DNA from: Modestobacter sp. VKM Ac-2982 | Lineage (GTDB): Bacteria; Actinomycetota; Actinomycetes; Mycobacteriales; Geodermatophilaceae | Direction of reading: 5' to 3' | DNA length: 64,000 bases | Assembly (NCBI RefSeq): GCF_026967935.1 | Contig: NZ_JAPVBL010000002.1 | Coordinates: forward strand, 636,969 to 700,968 | Made by a program: the position numbers and the translations under genes | Notes under the pieces: generated by a model | The model's database searches: none | What the model was told of the DNA's origin: nothing | What the model saw: the letters and a program-made list of their open reading frames with translations, nothing else | Shown: piece by piece, positions 30,904-39,758 of the stretch | How the letters are laid out: each line of letters opens with the position of its first letter | Numbering within the stretch: the stretch's first letter is position 1

Positions 30904-31110
30904 GTGCTGCTGATCGTGTGGATCGTCGTCCCCGTGCTGGCCCTGCTGGTGCTCGGCGTGCTCGGGTACGGGTTGTTCGGTGCCGCCGGGCGGCTCGACG
31001 GCGAGCTGCGGGCGCTCGAACGTGACGTCCGCCCCGTGCTGGCCGAGGTCCAGGCCGCCGCGGAGAAGGCCGCCGCCCAGCGCGCGGACCGCTCGGGGAC
31101 CGACGACTGA
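30904..31110 (+). CDS. Small single-pass membrane protein before tatA
   Basis: A 68-aa protein: MLLIVWIVVPVLALLVLGVL forms one N-terminal transmembrane helix. A charged, coiled-coil-like helix follows (RLDGELRALERDVRPVLAEV ... EKAAAQRADRSGTDD). The layout, one helix plus an amphipathic cytoplasmic helix, resembles TatA/TatB and phage-shock-type small proteins, but there is no family match I can name. Its place directly before tatA and tatC makes a Tat-accessory role an idea worth noting only. Confidence 0.65.
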   Translation: MLLIVWIVVPVLALLVLGVLGYGLFGAAGRLDGELRALERDVRPVLAEVQAAAEKAAAQRADRSGTDD

Positions 31111-31213
31111 ACCGGAGGTGGACGGCGTGGGTACAGCCGTCCGCAGGCCTGGACCCACGGAGTTCCGGGCGTAGAGTCAGCCTGGCACGCCCCCCACGAC
31201 TCGGAGGAGTCCG

Positions 31214-31540
31214 ATGAACCTCGGCCCCATGGAGATCGGCCTCATCATCCTGGCCGTCCTGCTGCTCTTCGGCTACAAGAAGCTGCCCGACGCCTCCCGC
31301 TCGATGGGCCGGTCGATGCGCATCTTCAAGAGCGAGATGAAGGGCATGAAGGACGACGACGTGCGCGCCAAGGACGAGGCCCGCACCTCCCCGGTCACCG
31401 GCGAGATCGTGGCCCCCGCGGTGAACCCGGGCGCCGTCGACTACGAGGCCGAGGCCGCCGCCGCCGAGACCCGGGCCGCCGAGATGCGGGCGCGCGCGGA
31501 GCAGGTGCGTTCGTCGGCAGCCGCCGACGGCACGCGCTGA
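31214..31540 (+). CDS. tatA: Sec-independent protein translocase subunit TatA
   Basis: Pore-forming subunit of the twin-arginine translocase, which exports folded proteins. The 108-aa chain has the N-terminal membrane helix MEIGLIILAVLLLFGYKKLP, the hinge and the amphipathic helix SRSMGRSMRIFKSEMKGM. A charged tail rich in Ala/Glu follows. The ATG at 31214 follows cggaggag. tatC begins 25 nt after the stop. No tatB lies in the window, as expected, since actinobacterial tatB is usually elsewhere. Confidence 0.95.
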   Translation: MNLGPMEIGLIILAVLLLFGYKKLPDASRSMGRSMRIFKSEMKGMKDDDVRAKDEARTSPVTGEIVAPAVNPGAVDYEAEAAAAETRAAEMRARAEQVRSSAAADGTR

Positions 31541-31565
31541 CCCCAACCACCGACCACTGCCGCCC

Positions 31566-32495
31566 GTGACCCTGGCAGGGCGAGTGCGTGACCGTCGACC
31601 GCGGCGTCCCGAACGGGACGCCGCGGCGACGATGAGCCTCATCAGCCACCTCCGCGAGTTCCGCAACCGCGTGGGCATCGCGCTGCTGTTCGTGCTGATC
31701 GGCACGGCAGTGGCCTTCTGGTGGTACGAGCAGGGCCTGGGGGAGTTCATCCGGGCGCCGTACTGCGGCCTGGACACCGACCTGCGCGCGCTCGGCACCG
31801 GCGGCGACGGCGACTGCGAGCTGCTGATCACCGACGTATTCGGGGGCGCGCTGATCCGGCTGAAGATCGCCTTCCTCGTCGGTGTGGTGATCTCCGCGCC
31901 GTTCTGGCTGTACCAGGTGTGGGCGTTCATCACCCCGGGGCTGAAGCGGAACGAGAAGCGGTACGGCCTGTCCTTCGTGGCGGTGTCCAGCAGCCTGTTC
32001 GCGCTGGGGGCCGCGCTGGCCTACATCGCGCTGTCCAAGGGCCTGGAGCTGCTGCTCGGCCTGGCCGGCGACGGCGTGGCGATCGCGCTGACCGCGCAGG
32101 ACTACCTCGGCTTCGTCATCTCGCTGCTGATCGCCTTCGGGGTGAGCTTCGAGCTGCCGCTGGTCGCCGTCGTGCTCAACCTGGTCGGCGTCCTCTCCTA
32201 CGAGGCGCTGTCGAAGAGCCGGCGCTGGCTGTACTTCCTGACCATCGTCTTCGCCGCGTTCATCACGCCCACCCAGGACCCGTTCACGATGCTGCTGATG
32301 GCGGCACCGATGTGCGTGCTTTTCGAGATCGCGATCCAGATCGCCCGGGTCGTCGACAAGCGGCGGGCCAAGCGGGCCGAGGCCGAGGGCCTGGCCGGGC
32401 TGGACGACGACGACGCCTCGCCGGGCATCGAGGCGGCCAGCCCGCTGGACACCACCCCGAGCCCGATCGACGAGCCGGAACACCTCCGACGCTGA
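31566..32495 (+). CDS. tatC: Sec-independent protein translocase subunit TatC
   Basis: Six-helix membrane receptor for twin-arginine signal peptides. The 309-aa protein has the conserved N-terminal MSLISHLREFRNRVGIALL, with the acidic and Arg residues used in signal-peptide recognition. FWLYQVWAFITPGLKRNEKR and SFELPLVAVVLNLVGVLS follow. The first 21 residues are an Arg-rich extension; the internal ATG (residue 22) is an alternative start that matches the family better. The last 45 residues are an acidic cytoplasmic tail. Confidence 0.95.
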   Translation: MTLAGRVRDRRPRRPERDAAATMSLISHLREFRNRVGIALLFVLIGTAVAFWWYEQGLGEFIRAPYCGLDTDLRALGTGGDGDCELLITDVFGGALIRLKIAFLVGVVISAPFWLYQVWAFITPGLKRNEKRYGLSFVAVSSSLFALGAALAYIALSKGLELLLGLAGDGVAIALTAQDYLGFVISLLIAFGVSFELPLVAVVLNLVGVLSYEALSKSRRWLYFLTIVFAAFITPTQDPFTMLLMAAPMCVLFEIAIQIARVVDKRRAKRAEAEGLAGLDDDDASPGIEAASPLDTTPSPIDEPEHLRR

Positions 32496-32511
32496 GCCGG
32501 CCGGTCACGGC

Positions 32512-33408
32512 GTGACGCGGCCTGAGGTCGCCGTCCTGGTCAACGCCGCGGCCGGTCGGGGGCGCGCCGCCCGGGCGACGGCGGCGGTCATCGCTGCGCT
32601 CACCGACGGCGGGGTGCGCCCGCGGGTCCTGGCGGCCGCCACCCGGACCGCGGCGGAACAGCAGGTCGCTGCGGCGGTGGCCGACGGGGTCGCCGCGGTC
32701 GCCGCCCTCGGTGGCGACGGCGCCGCGCACGCCGCCCTCCAGGCGGTGGCCGGCACCGCCACCCCGCTGGCCCTGCTGCCCGCCGGGAGCGGCAACGACC
32801 TGGCCACGGCCCTGGGCGTGCCGGCCGACCCGGTGCAGGCCGCCCACGCGCTCACCGCGGACCTGCACGCCGGCCGCAGCCGGCAGATCGACGCCGCCCG
32901 CACCGGCGAGCGGTGGTGGGGCACCGTGCTGTGCTGCGGCTTCGACTCGGCGGTCACCGACCGGGCCAACCGGCTGCGCTGGCCCCGCGGCCCCCGCCGC
33001 TACGACCTGGCGATCCTGCTGGAGCTGGCCCAGCTGCGGCCCCGCGCGGTCACGATCACCGTCGACGGCGCCGTCCGCGAACGGGAGGTCACCCTGGTCG
33101 CGGTCGGCAACACCCCCTGGTACGGCGGCGGGCTGAAGATCGCGCCCGGCGCCGACCCGGCCGACGGGCTGCTGGAGGTCGTCGTCATCGGGCCGGTCAG
33201 CCGTCGGGAGCTGGTGCGCACCCGCCCCCGGCTGGCCGCCGGCAGCCACGTCGGCCACCCCGCCGTGAGCGTGCTCCGCGGCCGCGAGGTCGGCCTCGCC
33301 GGTACCGGCCTGACCACCTGGGCCGACGGCGAGCCGATCGGCGCGCTCCCGGCCACGACGGTCTGCGTGCCCGGCGCCGTCACCGTCCTCGGCACCACCC
33401 CCTCCTGA
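32512..33408 (+). CDS. Diacylglycerol kinase-family lipid kinase
   Basis: A 298-aa protein of the DagK/LCB5 catalytic family. Visible motifs are VLVNAAAGRGRA at the N-terminus, ALGGDGAAHAALQAVAG (usually GGDGT, here Ala in place of Thr) and LLPAGSGNDLATALG. NTPWYGGGLKIAPGADPADG is typical of the second domain. The family phosphorylates diacylglycerol or related lipids. The GTG start lies 16 nt after tatC, so it is probably co-transcribed with the Tat genes. The T-to-A change in the nucleotide loop is unusual but known in relatives. Confidence 0.88.
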   Translation: MTRPEVAVLVNAAAGRGRAARATAAVIAALTDGGVRPRVLAAATRTAAEQQVAAAVADGVAAVAALGGDGAAHAALQAVAGTATPLALLPAGSGNDLATALGVPADPVQAAHALTADLHAGRSRQIDAARTGERWWGTVLCCGFDSAVTDRANRLRWPRGPRRYDLAILLELAQLRPRAVTITVDGAVREREVTLVAVGNTPWYGGGLKIAPGADPADGLLEVVVIGPVSRRELVRTRPRLAAGSHVGHPAVSVLRGREVGLAGTGLTTWADGEPIGALPATTVCVPGAVTVLGTTPS

Positions 33409-33414
33409 CCGCCT

Positions 33415-33440
33415 ACCACCAAAATGGCCATTTCGGTGGT
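33415..33440. repeat. 24-26-nt palindromic repeat, copy 1
   Basis: Centred on AATGGCCATT and closed by CCACC and GGTGG arms, 7 nt after the lipid kinase stop. A second copy with 20 of 24 identical positions lies at 53181-53204 inside kamE. A dispersed palindromic element is the simplest reading. Confidence 0.65.
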
Positions 33441-33476
33441 GGAGGGGGACGGCCGGTGGCACGTGGGAAGAGCGCC

Positions 33477-33482
33477 TAACGT
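33477..33482 (+). promoter_or_regulatory. -10 box of helY
   Basis: TAACGT, 6 nt before the ATG at 33489. Confidence 0.5.
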
Positions 33483-33488
33483 GGGGGC

Positions 33489-36326
33489 ATGTCGAGCCCG
33501 GCTGAGCGTTACGCGGCTGCCCGCCGGCGGAACGCACACCCCACCCTCTCGGACTTCACCGCCGACCTCGGCTTCTCCCTGGACCCGTTCCAGGTGGAGG
33601 CGTGCGAGGCGCTGGAGGAGGGCTCGGGCGTGCTGGTCTGCGCCCCGACCGGCGCCGGCAAGACGGTGGTGGGGGAGTTCGCGGTCCACAAGGCGCTGCA
33701 GGAGGGCCGCAAGGCCTTCTACACGACGCCGATCAAGGCGCTCAGCAACCAGAAGTACCGCGACCTCTGCGACCGGTACGGGTCGGCGAAGGTCGGGCTG
33801 CTCACCGGGGACAACGCCATCAACGGCGACGCCCCCGTGGTCGTGATGACCACCGAGGTGCTGCGCAACATGCTCTACGTCGACTCCCCGGCGTTGACCG
33901 ACCTCGGCTACGTCGTGATGGACGAGGTCCACTACCTGGCCGACCGGTTCCGCGGCGCGGTCTGGGAAGAGGTGATCATCCACCTCCCCGAGCACGTCCG
34001 GCTGGTCTCGCTGTCGGCCACGGTCAGCAACGCCGAGGAGTTCGCCGACTGGCTGGTCACCGTCCGCGGGGACACCCGGGTCGTGGTCAGCGAGGTGCGG
34101 CCGATCCCGCTCTGGCAGCACATGCTGGTCGGCGGGCGGGTGTTCGACCTGTTCGCGCTGCGGCCAGCGGCGCACGCGGCGGAGTGGGAGCAGACCCCGC
34201 GCGGTCTGTCCACCCGCGAGCGCGGCCGCGCCGTCGTCGACCCGGAGCTGGTCCGCTACGTGCACGAGCAGGAGAGGCGCTTCGACAGCTGGTCCGGTGG
34301 TGGGGGCGGCACCCGGGGCGGGTTCAGCCACAAGCCCCGCTACCGGCCGCCGTCCCGGCCGGAGGTGATCGAGCGACTCGACCGCGCCGGGCTGCTCCCG
34401 GCGATCACCTTCGTGTTCAGCCGCAACGGCTGCGACGCCGCGGTGCACCAGTGCCTGGGCTCGGGGATGCGGCTGACCGACGAGACCGAGCGCCGGGCGA
34501 TCGCCGAGATCATCGACCGGCGCACCGGTTCCCTGCCCGAGGAGGACCTGCACGTCCTGGGCTTCTGGGAGTGGCGGGAGGGCCTGCTCGCCGGGTTCGC
34601 CGCCCACCACGCCGGGCTGGTTCCGGCGTTCAAGGAGACCGTCGAGGAGTGCTTCGTCCGCGGCCTGGTCAAGGCGGTGTTCGCCACCGAGACCCTCGCG
34701 CTGGGCATCAACATGCCGGCGCGCACCGTCGTCCTCGAGCGGCTGGTGAAGTGGAACGGCGAGGCCCACGCGGACGTGACCCCGGGGGAGTACACCCAGC
34801 TGACCGGCCGGGCCGGCCGGCGCGGCATCGACATCGAGGGGCACGCCGTCGTCGTGTGGGCGCCCGGCGTCGACCCGGCGGCCGTCGCCGGGCTGGCCAG
34901 CACCCGCACCTACCCGCTGCGGTCCTCCTTCCGGCCCAGCTACAACATGGCCGTGAACCTGGTCGGTGCCTTCGGCCGGGATCGCGCCCGTGAGCTGCTC
35001 GCCTCCTCCTTCGCGCAGTTCCAGGCCGACCGGTCGGTGGTCGGCCTGGCCCGTTCGGCCGCCCGGCACGAGGAGGACGCCACCCGGCTGCTCAAGGAGA
35101 TGAACGCGGGGCTGAGCGCCGCCGTGCTGGACGTCGCCGGGTACGCCCGGCTGCGGATGGAGATCTCCGAGCGGGAGAAGGCGCTGTCCCGTGACACCCA
35201 GGCCAAGCGCCGGATGGAGGCCGCCGAGTCGCTGGCCGCGCTGCGGGCCGGGGACGTCATCCGGGTGCCGAGCGGACGACGCCAGGGGCTGGCCGTGGTG
35301 CTCGACCCGGGGGTCACCGAGCTCACCGACCCCCGGCCCCTGGTGCTGACCGAGGACAAGTGGGCCGGTCGGCTGGCCTCGGGCGACTTCCCGTCCCCGG
35401 TGAGCGCCCTGGCCCGGGTGAAGGTGCCGAAGAACTTCAACCACCGCAGCCCGCACGCCCGTCGGGACCTCGCCTCGACGCTGCGCAACGCCCGCGCCGA
35501 GAACGGCCTGGGCGCCCGGCGCACCAAGGGCAGGTCCGCGGCCGACGACGACCCGGTGCTCGCCGACCTCCGGCACGCGCTGCGCGTCCACCCGGTGCAC
35601 GGGCTGCCCGACCGGGAGGACCGGGTGCGCGCCGCCGACCGCTGGCTGCGTGAGCTGCGCGACGCCGAGCGGCTGCGCAGGCAGATCGCCGACCGCACCA
35701 ACTCGCTGACCCAGCAGTTCGACCGCACCTGTGACGTCCTCACCGAACTGGGCTACCTGCAGCCGGTGGCGGCGCTGGACGCCGAGGGTGCCGCCCCGGG
35801 CTCGGCCGTGGTGACCGAGGCCGGCCGCCGGCTGGGCCGGATCTGGTCGGAGACCGACCTGCTGACCGCGGAGTGCCTGCGCGCCGGGGCGTTCCGCGGG
35901 CTCACCCCGGCCGAGCTCGCCGGCTGCGTCTCCGCGCTGGTGTTCGAGGCCCGCCGGGACAGCGCCGCCCAGCCCTCCGTGCCCGCCGGGAAGGTCGCCG
36001 GGGCCCTCGCCGAGATGCGCAGGGTGCACACGGCGCTGTCCGACGTGGAGCGGGAGCACGCCGTCCCGGTGACCCGCGACCTGGACCTGGGCTTCGTCTG
36101 GGCCGCCTACCGGTGGGCCGACGGCCAGAGCCTCGACCGGGTGCTGGCCGGGGCGGAACAGGCCGGGACCGAGCTCTCCGGCGGCGACTTCGTCCGCTGG
36201 GCCCGGCAGCTGATCGACCTGCTCGACCAGCTCGCCAAGGTCGCCGACGACCCGCTGGCCGGGGTGGCGCGCGCCGCCGTCGGCCGGGTGCGCCGCGGGG
36301 TGGTGGCGGTCGCCGTCACCGACTGA
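33489..36326 (+). CDS. helY: DEAD/DEAH-box RNA/DNA helicase HelY (Ski2/Mtr4-like)
   Basis: A 945-aa superfamily 2 helicase. Walker A is APTGAGKTVVGEFA (about 50-65), the DEVH box is VMDEVHYLADRFRG, motif III is SATVSN, and motif VI is LTGRAGRRGIDIEG. A Gly-rich insert (SGGGGGTRGGFSHKP) lies between the RecA domains, and the C-terminal half matches the Ski2-like arch and helical bundle. The M. tuberculosis homologue is Rv2092c, also next to tatC. The role is probably RNA processing or decay. The start is leaderless. Confidence 0.95.
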   Translation: MSSPAERYAAARRRNAHPTLSDFTADLGFSLDPFQVEACEALEEGSGVLVCAPTGAGKTVVGEFAVHKALQEGRKAFYTTPIKALSNQKYRDLCDRYGSAKVGLLTGDNAINGDAPVVVMTTEVLRNMLYVDSPALTDLGYVVMDEVHYLADRFRGAVWEEVIIHLPEHVRLVSLSATVSNAEEFADWLVTVRGDTRVVVSEVRPIPLWQHMLVGGRVFDLFALRPAAHAAEWEQTPRGLSTRERGRAVVDPELVRYVHEQERRFDSWSGGGGGTRGGFSHKPRYRPPSRPEVIERLDRAGLLPAITFVFSRNGCDAAVHQCLGSGMRLTDETERRAIAEIIDRRTGSLPEEDLHVLGFWEWREGLLAGFAAHHAGLVPAFKETVEECFVRGLVKAVFATETLALGINMPARTVVLERLVKWNGEAHADVTPGEYTQLTGRAGRRGIDIEGHAVVVWAPGVDPAAVAGLASTRTYPLRSSFRPSYNMAVNLVGAFGRDRARELLASSFAQFQADRSVVGLARSAARHEEDATRLLKEMNAGLSAAVLDVAGYARLRMEISEREKALSRDTQAKRRMEAAESLAALRAGDVIRVPSGRRQGLAVVLDPGVTELTDPRPLVLTEDKWAGRLASGDFPSPVSALARVKVPKNFNHRSPHARRDLASTLRNARAENGLGARRTKGRSAADDDPVLADLRHALRVHPVHGLPDREDRVRAADRWLRELRDAERLRRQIADRTNSLTQQFDRTCDVLTELGYLQPVAALDAEGAAPGSAVVTEAGRRLGRIWSETDLLTAECLRAGAFRGLTPAELAGCVSALVFEARRDSAAQPSVPAGKVAGALAEMRRVHTALSDVEREHAVPVTRDLDLGFVWAAYRWADGQSLDRVLAGAEQAGTELSGGDFVRWARQLIDLLDQLAKVADDPLAGVARAAVGRVRRGVVAVAVTD

Positions 36327-36395
36327 GCCGCGGCCGGCGGGCCGGTGGGACACAATCGGCCCGCCCCGGGTGCCGGGCCCGATCGAGGAGCGACG

Positions 36396-37100
36396 ATGAG
36401 CCAGCCGCCACAGGGCGAGGACCCGCAGTCCCGGTGGGTGCGCCCGACGGGTGCCTCGCCCGGCTCCTGGCCGGCGGCACCCGGAGGCAGCGGCGCGCAG
36501 GGCGATGGGGGGCCGCCCTCCACCGCACCGGGAGGGCCCGCGGAGCAGCGGGGCTGGGGCGGGTCTCCCCGGCACAGCCAGCCGGGCCCGTACGGCTCAT
36601 CCCCGTACGGGCCTCCACCTCAGTACGGTCCACCACCCCGGTACGGCCAGCCGGATCAGTACGGGCAGTCCGGCGGCTGGGGTCCGCCGACCGGCGGGCC
36701 CGGTCGGTCGGGCGGCTGGGGCCCGCCGTCGGGGCAGTTCCCCGACCAGCAGGGGTTCCCCGGCGGCTGGGGTCCGCCCGCGCCCCCGGCCCGGACCCCG
36801 TCCCGGCGGCCGCGGCGGCTGGGCCTGCTGCTGCTCGCGGTCCTGCTGGTGGCTGCCGCGCTCACGCTGCCGTCCCCGTTCGGCTCCACCCGGCTCGACC
36901 CGGCGGCGGTCGAGCGCGCCGTCGCCGGCCAGTTCGAGGACCGGGAGGGGATCGCGCTGGACCTCAGCTGCGCCGAGGAGCTCCCGGTGCGCGCCGGCGC
37001 CACCTACTCCTGCGCCGGCCGCACCACCGACGGCGAACCGGTCACCGTCACGATCACGCTCCGCGGTGAGGACGGCGACTACACCTGGGACGCGGGCTGA
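36396..37100 (+). CDS. DUF4333-type membrane-anchored protein with Pro/Gly/Tyr-rich N-terminus
   Basis: A 234-aa protein. Residues 1-125 are low-complexity cytoplasmic sequence with repeated QYGPPP and GGWGPP units. One transmembrane helix follows (LGLLLLAVLLVAAALTL), then an extracellular domain of about 75 residues with a Cys pair (LDLSCAEELPV, ATYSCAGRTTDGEPVTVTI). The pattern V-x-C-P-x-x-V-G-x-x-x-x-C of DUF4333 domains is recognisable in diverged form. The function is unknown; envelope stress or cell-wall sensing has been suggested for similar layouts. The ATG follows gaggag. Confidence 0.8.
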   Translation: MSQPPQGEDPQSRWVRPTGASPGSWPAAPGGSGAQGDGGPPSTAPGGPAEQRGWGGSPRHSQPGPYGSSPYGPPPQYGPPPRYGQPDQYGQSGGWGPPTGGPGRSGGWGPPSGQFPDQQGFPGGWGPPAPPARTPSRRPRRLGLLLLAVLLVAAALTLPSPFGSTRLDPAAVERAVAGQFEDREGIALDLSCAEELPVRAGATYSCAGRTTDGEPVTVTITLRGEDGDYTWDAG

Positions 37101-37109
37101 CGGGGCGGT

Positions 37110-38027
37110 TCAGCCCTGGCCCCACCCCAGCGCCGACCCCAGCCGGCGGACCGAGGACTCAAGCCCGTGCTCCTCGGCCAGCGCCGCGAGCGCCTCGGCG
37201 TCGGCCGGCTCGCGGGGCAGTGCGCCGTCCACCGGTGGCAGGTCGATGGCGGTGACGACGGCGACCACCTCGGGGGCGGCGTCGAGGTAGTCCGCGGCCG
37301 CGTGCAGCTTCTTCAGCACTGCCGCGGTCAGCGGCGCCTTCGGGACGGCGGTGCGGGCGGCCGCCGCCCGGATGCCGGCCAGGGAGCCGAACTCGTTGAT
37401 CAGCGCGGCGGCCGTCTTCGCGCCGACGCCGGACACCCCGGGGAGCCCGTCGCTGGGGTCGCCGCGGAGGACCGCGAAGTCGGCGTAGGAGCGGCCCGGG
37501 ATGCCGTACTTGGCCGCCACCGCCGCCTCGTCGACGAACTCCAGGTCGTTGATGCCGCGGTTGGTGTACAGCACCCGGACGTCGCGGGCGTCGTCGACCA
37601 ACTGGAAGAGGTCCCGGTCGCCGGTGACCACGTCGACCGGCCCGCGGGCCCGGGTGGCGAGGGTCCCGATCACGTCGTCGGCCTCGTAACCGGGGGCGCC
37701 CACCCGGGTCAGCCCTGCGGCGGCGAGCACGTCGGCCAGCACCGGCACCTGCGGCCCGAGCTCGTCGGGCACCTCCTCACCGCCCGCCGGCGCCACCCGG
37801 TGCGCCTTGTAGCTGGGCAGGGCCGCGACCCGGAACGCCGGGCGCCAGTCGTCGTCCCAGCAGGCGACCAGCCGTTGCGGCCGGTGGGCGACGACCAGCC
37901 GGGCGGTCATGTCCAGGAACCCGCGGACGGCGTTGACCGGCCGGCCGTGCGGCCCGGTCACGCTGGTCGGCACCCCGTAGAAGGCGCGGAAGTACAGGCT
38001 CGCCGCGTCCAGCAGCATCGTCGTCAC
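37110..38027 (-). CDS. 5'-3' exonuclease (FEN/PolI N-terminal-type)
   Basis: A stand-alone 305-aa flap-nuclease-family protein without a polymerase domain, matching mycobacterial Rv2090. MLLDAASLYFRAFYGVPTSV provides the first Asp and SYKAHRV the helical-gateway basic residues. APGYEADDVIGTLA and VVTGDRDLFQLV hold the acidic metal-binding cluster. RGDPSDGLPGVSGVGAKTAAALI is the helix-3-turn-helix DNA-binding motif. Two starts compete: the GTG at 38027, with a TACCGT -10 box 7 nt upstream, and the ATG at 38018. The former is chosen. Confidence 0.9.
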   Translation of the reverse strand: MTTMLLDAASLYFRAFYGVPTSVTGPHGRPVNAVRGFLDMTARLVVAHRPQRLVACWDDDWRPAFRVAALPSYKAHRVAPAGGEEVPDELGPQVPVLADVLAAAGLTRVGAPGYEADDVIGTLATRARGPVDVVTGDRDLFQLVDDARDVRVLYTNRGINDLEFVDEAAVAAKYGIPGRSYADFAVLRGDPSDGLPGVSGVGAKTAAALINEFGSLAGIRAAAARTAVPKAPLTAAVLKKLHAAADYLDAAPEVVAVVTAIDLPPVDGALPREPADAEALAALAEEHGLESSVRRLGSALGWGQG

Positions 38028-38034
38028 GCCGGGC

Positions 38035-38040
38035 ACGGTA
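38035..38040 (-). promoter_or_regulatory. -10 box of the 5'-3' exonuclease gene
   Basis: TACCGT on the minus strand, 7 nt before the GTG at 38027, back to back with the peptidase promoter 41 nt away. Confidence 0.5.
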
Positions 38041-38081
38041 ACGGTGCGATGACGACGGTCGGACCTGTCGTGCTCCGTGGA

Positions 38082-38087
38082 TAGTCT
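38082..38087 (+). promoter_or_regulatory. -10 box of the M24 peptidase gene
   Basis: TAGTCT, 6 nt before the GTG at 38094; leaderless arrangement. Confidence 0.5.
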
Positions 38088-38093
38088 GCGCAC

Positions 38094-39245
38094 GTGGTCG
38101 CCGTCTCTCCTCCTCCCTCCTCCCCGCTGGTGTCCATCGACCGGGTGCACGCGGCCCGCGCCGTCGCCGACGAGCTGGGCATCGACGTCGTCGTCGTCAC
38201 GCCCGGCTCCGACCTGCGCTACCTCTGCGGCTACGACGCGCACGCCATGGAGCGGCTGACCGCCCTGGCCGTGCCCCGCCGGGGCGAGCCGCTGCTGGTG
38301 GTGCCGCGGCTGGAGGCGCCGATGATCGTCGCCTCCCCGGCCGGTTCGCTGGGGCTGGAGGTGCTGGCCTGGGACGAGACCGACGACTCCTTCGCCCGGC
38401 TGGCCGAGGCGGTCACGGCCCGGCTGGGCAAGGCGCCGGCCCGGGTGGCCGTCGGCTCGCGCACCTGGGCCGAGCACGCGCTGGGCATCCAGCGGGCGCT
38501 GCCCGGTTCCGCGCTGGAGCTGGCCAGCCCGGTCATCGACCGGCTGCGGATGGTGAAGACGCCGGCCGAGATCGAGGAGCTGGCCATCGCCGGTTCGGCG
38601 ATCGACCGGGTGCACGCCCGGATGGGGGAGTGGCTGCGGGTCGGGCGGACGGAGGCCGAGGTCGGGGCCGACGTCGCCGCGGCGATCCTGGCCGAGGGCC
38701 ACGTCGGCGTCGACTTCACCATCATCGGCTCGGGCCCCAACGGCGCCAGCCCGCACCACGAGGTCTCCGACCGCGTGGTCGAGGCCGGCGACGTGGTCGT
38801 CGTGGACATCGGCGGGGAGACCGCGACCGGCTACCGCTCCGACTGCACCCGCACCTACCTGGTCGGCGGGTACGCCGCGCGCGGTCTGGTCGAGTGGTTC
38901 TCCGTCCTGCAGCGGGCGCAGGCGGCGGCCGTCGCCGCGGTGCGCCCCGGTGTCACCTGCGCCCAGGTCGACGCCGTGGCCCGCGACGTCATCACCAAGG
39001 CCGGCTTCGGTGAGCACTTCATCCACCGCACCGGGCACGGCATCGGGCTGGACACCCACGAGGCGCCCTACGTCGTCGCCGGCAACGACCTGCCGCTGGA
39101 GCCGGGGATGGCCTTCTCGGTCGAGCCGGGCATCTACCTGCCCGGCCGCTACGGCGCCCGGATCGAGGACATCGTCGTCTGCACCGACGACGGGGTCCGC
39201 AACCTCAACAACGGTCCCCGTGAGCTCGTCGAACTCCCCGGCTGA
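38094..39245 (+). CDS. pepE: M24 family metallopeptidase (Xaa-Pro dipeptidase-like)
   Basis: A 383-aa creatinase/prolidase-fold enzyme, matching the mycobacterial PepE (Rv2089c) position next to the 5'-3' exonuclease. An N-terminal creatinase domain (about 1-135) precedes the pita-bread catalytic domain. The metal ligands are visible: Asp in VVVDIGGETATGYRSDCTR (two Asp), His in RTGHGIGLDTHE, Glu in SVEPGIYLPG and Glu in ARIEDIVV. It probably cleaves Xaa-Pro dipeptides in the cytoplasm. Its 3' end overlaps the start of the Lrp-type regulator gene. Confidence 0.93.
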   Translation: MVAVSPPPSSPLVSIDRVHAARAVADELGIDVVVVTPGSDLRYLCGYDAHAMERLTALAVPRRGEPLLVVPRLEAPMIVASPAGSLGLEVLAWDETDDSFARLAEAVTARLGKAPARVAVGSRTWAEHALGIQRALPGSALELASPVIDRLRMVKTPAEIEELAIAGSAIDRVHARMGEWLRVGRTEAEVGADVAAAILAEGHVGVDFTIIGSGPNGASPHHEVSDRVVEAGDVVVVDIGGETATGYRSDCTRTYLVGGYAARGLVEWFSVLQRAQAAAVAAVRPGVTCAQVDAVARDVITKAGFGEHFIHRTGHGIGLDTHEAPYVVAGNDLPLEPGMAFSVEPGIYLPGRYGARIEDIVVCTDDGVRNLNNGPRELVELPG

Positions 39246-39702
39246 GCCGGGCGGGCCCGCGGCGGCCCAGGACGTCGACCGCGAACTGCTGAGCGCCCTG
39301 GCCCGCGACGGGCGGGCCAGCTTCACCGACCTGGCCGAGCGGGTCGGGCTGTCGGTGTCCGCGGTGCACCAGCGGGTCCGCCGGCTGGAACAGCGTGGGC
39401 TGATCACCGGCTACGCGGCACAGCTGGACGCCAAGGGGCTCGGGCTGCCGCTGACCGCGTTCGTCTCCATCACCCCGATCGAGGCCGCACAGCCCGACGA
39501 CGCGCCGACCCGGCTGGCGCACCTGTCGGCCATCGAGGCCTGCCACTCGGTGGCGGGGGTGGAGAGCTACATCCTCAAGGTCCGGGTGGCCTCACCCGAT
39601 GCGCTCGAGGCGCTGTTGCACGAGATCCGGTCGGCGGCCAACGTGACCACCCGGACCACCGTCGTCCTCTCCACCTTCTACGAGGACCGCCCGCCGGTCT
39701 GA
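39220..39702 (+). CDS. Lrp/AsnC family transcriptional regulator
   Basis: A 160-aa regulator. The N-terminal winged helix-turn-helix is VDRELLSALARDGRASFTDL followed by AERVGLSVSAVHQRVRRLEQ. The C-terminal RAM ligand-binding domain includes ACHSVAGVESYILKVRVASP and TRTTVVLSTFYEDRP. These proteins sense amino acids. The GTG at 39220 lies inside the peptidase gene, 26 nt before its stop, so the pair is translationally linked. The amino-acid or peptide-degrading neighbour suggests a nitrogen-related regulon (inference). Confidence 0.9.
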   Translation: MSSSNSPAEPGGPAAAQDVDRELLSALARDGRASFTDLAERVGLSVSAVHQRVRRLEQRGLITGYAAQLDAKGLGLPLTAFVSITPIEAAQPDDAPTRLAHLSAIEACHSVAGVESYILKVRVASPDALEALLHEIRSAANVTTRTTVVLSTFYEDRPPV

Positions 39703-39747
39703 CCGGGCGGCGGGCACGGGACCGGACCGGACGACGTCGGCCGGCGC

Positions 39748-39753
39748 TACGTT
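39748..39753 (+). promoter_or_regulatory. -10 box of the cupin gene
   Basis: TACGTT, 5 nt before the ATG at 39759. Confidence 0.4.
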
Positions 39754-39758
39754 GGCCC

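Noticed and set aside
33000..36575. 1,191-codon open frame antisense to helY and the lipid kinase
   Set aside because: Antisense shadow of two well-supported genes, without recognisable domains.
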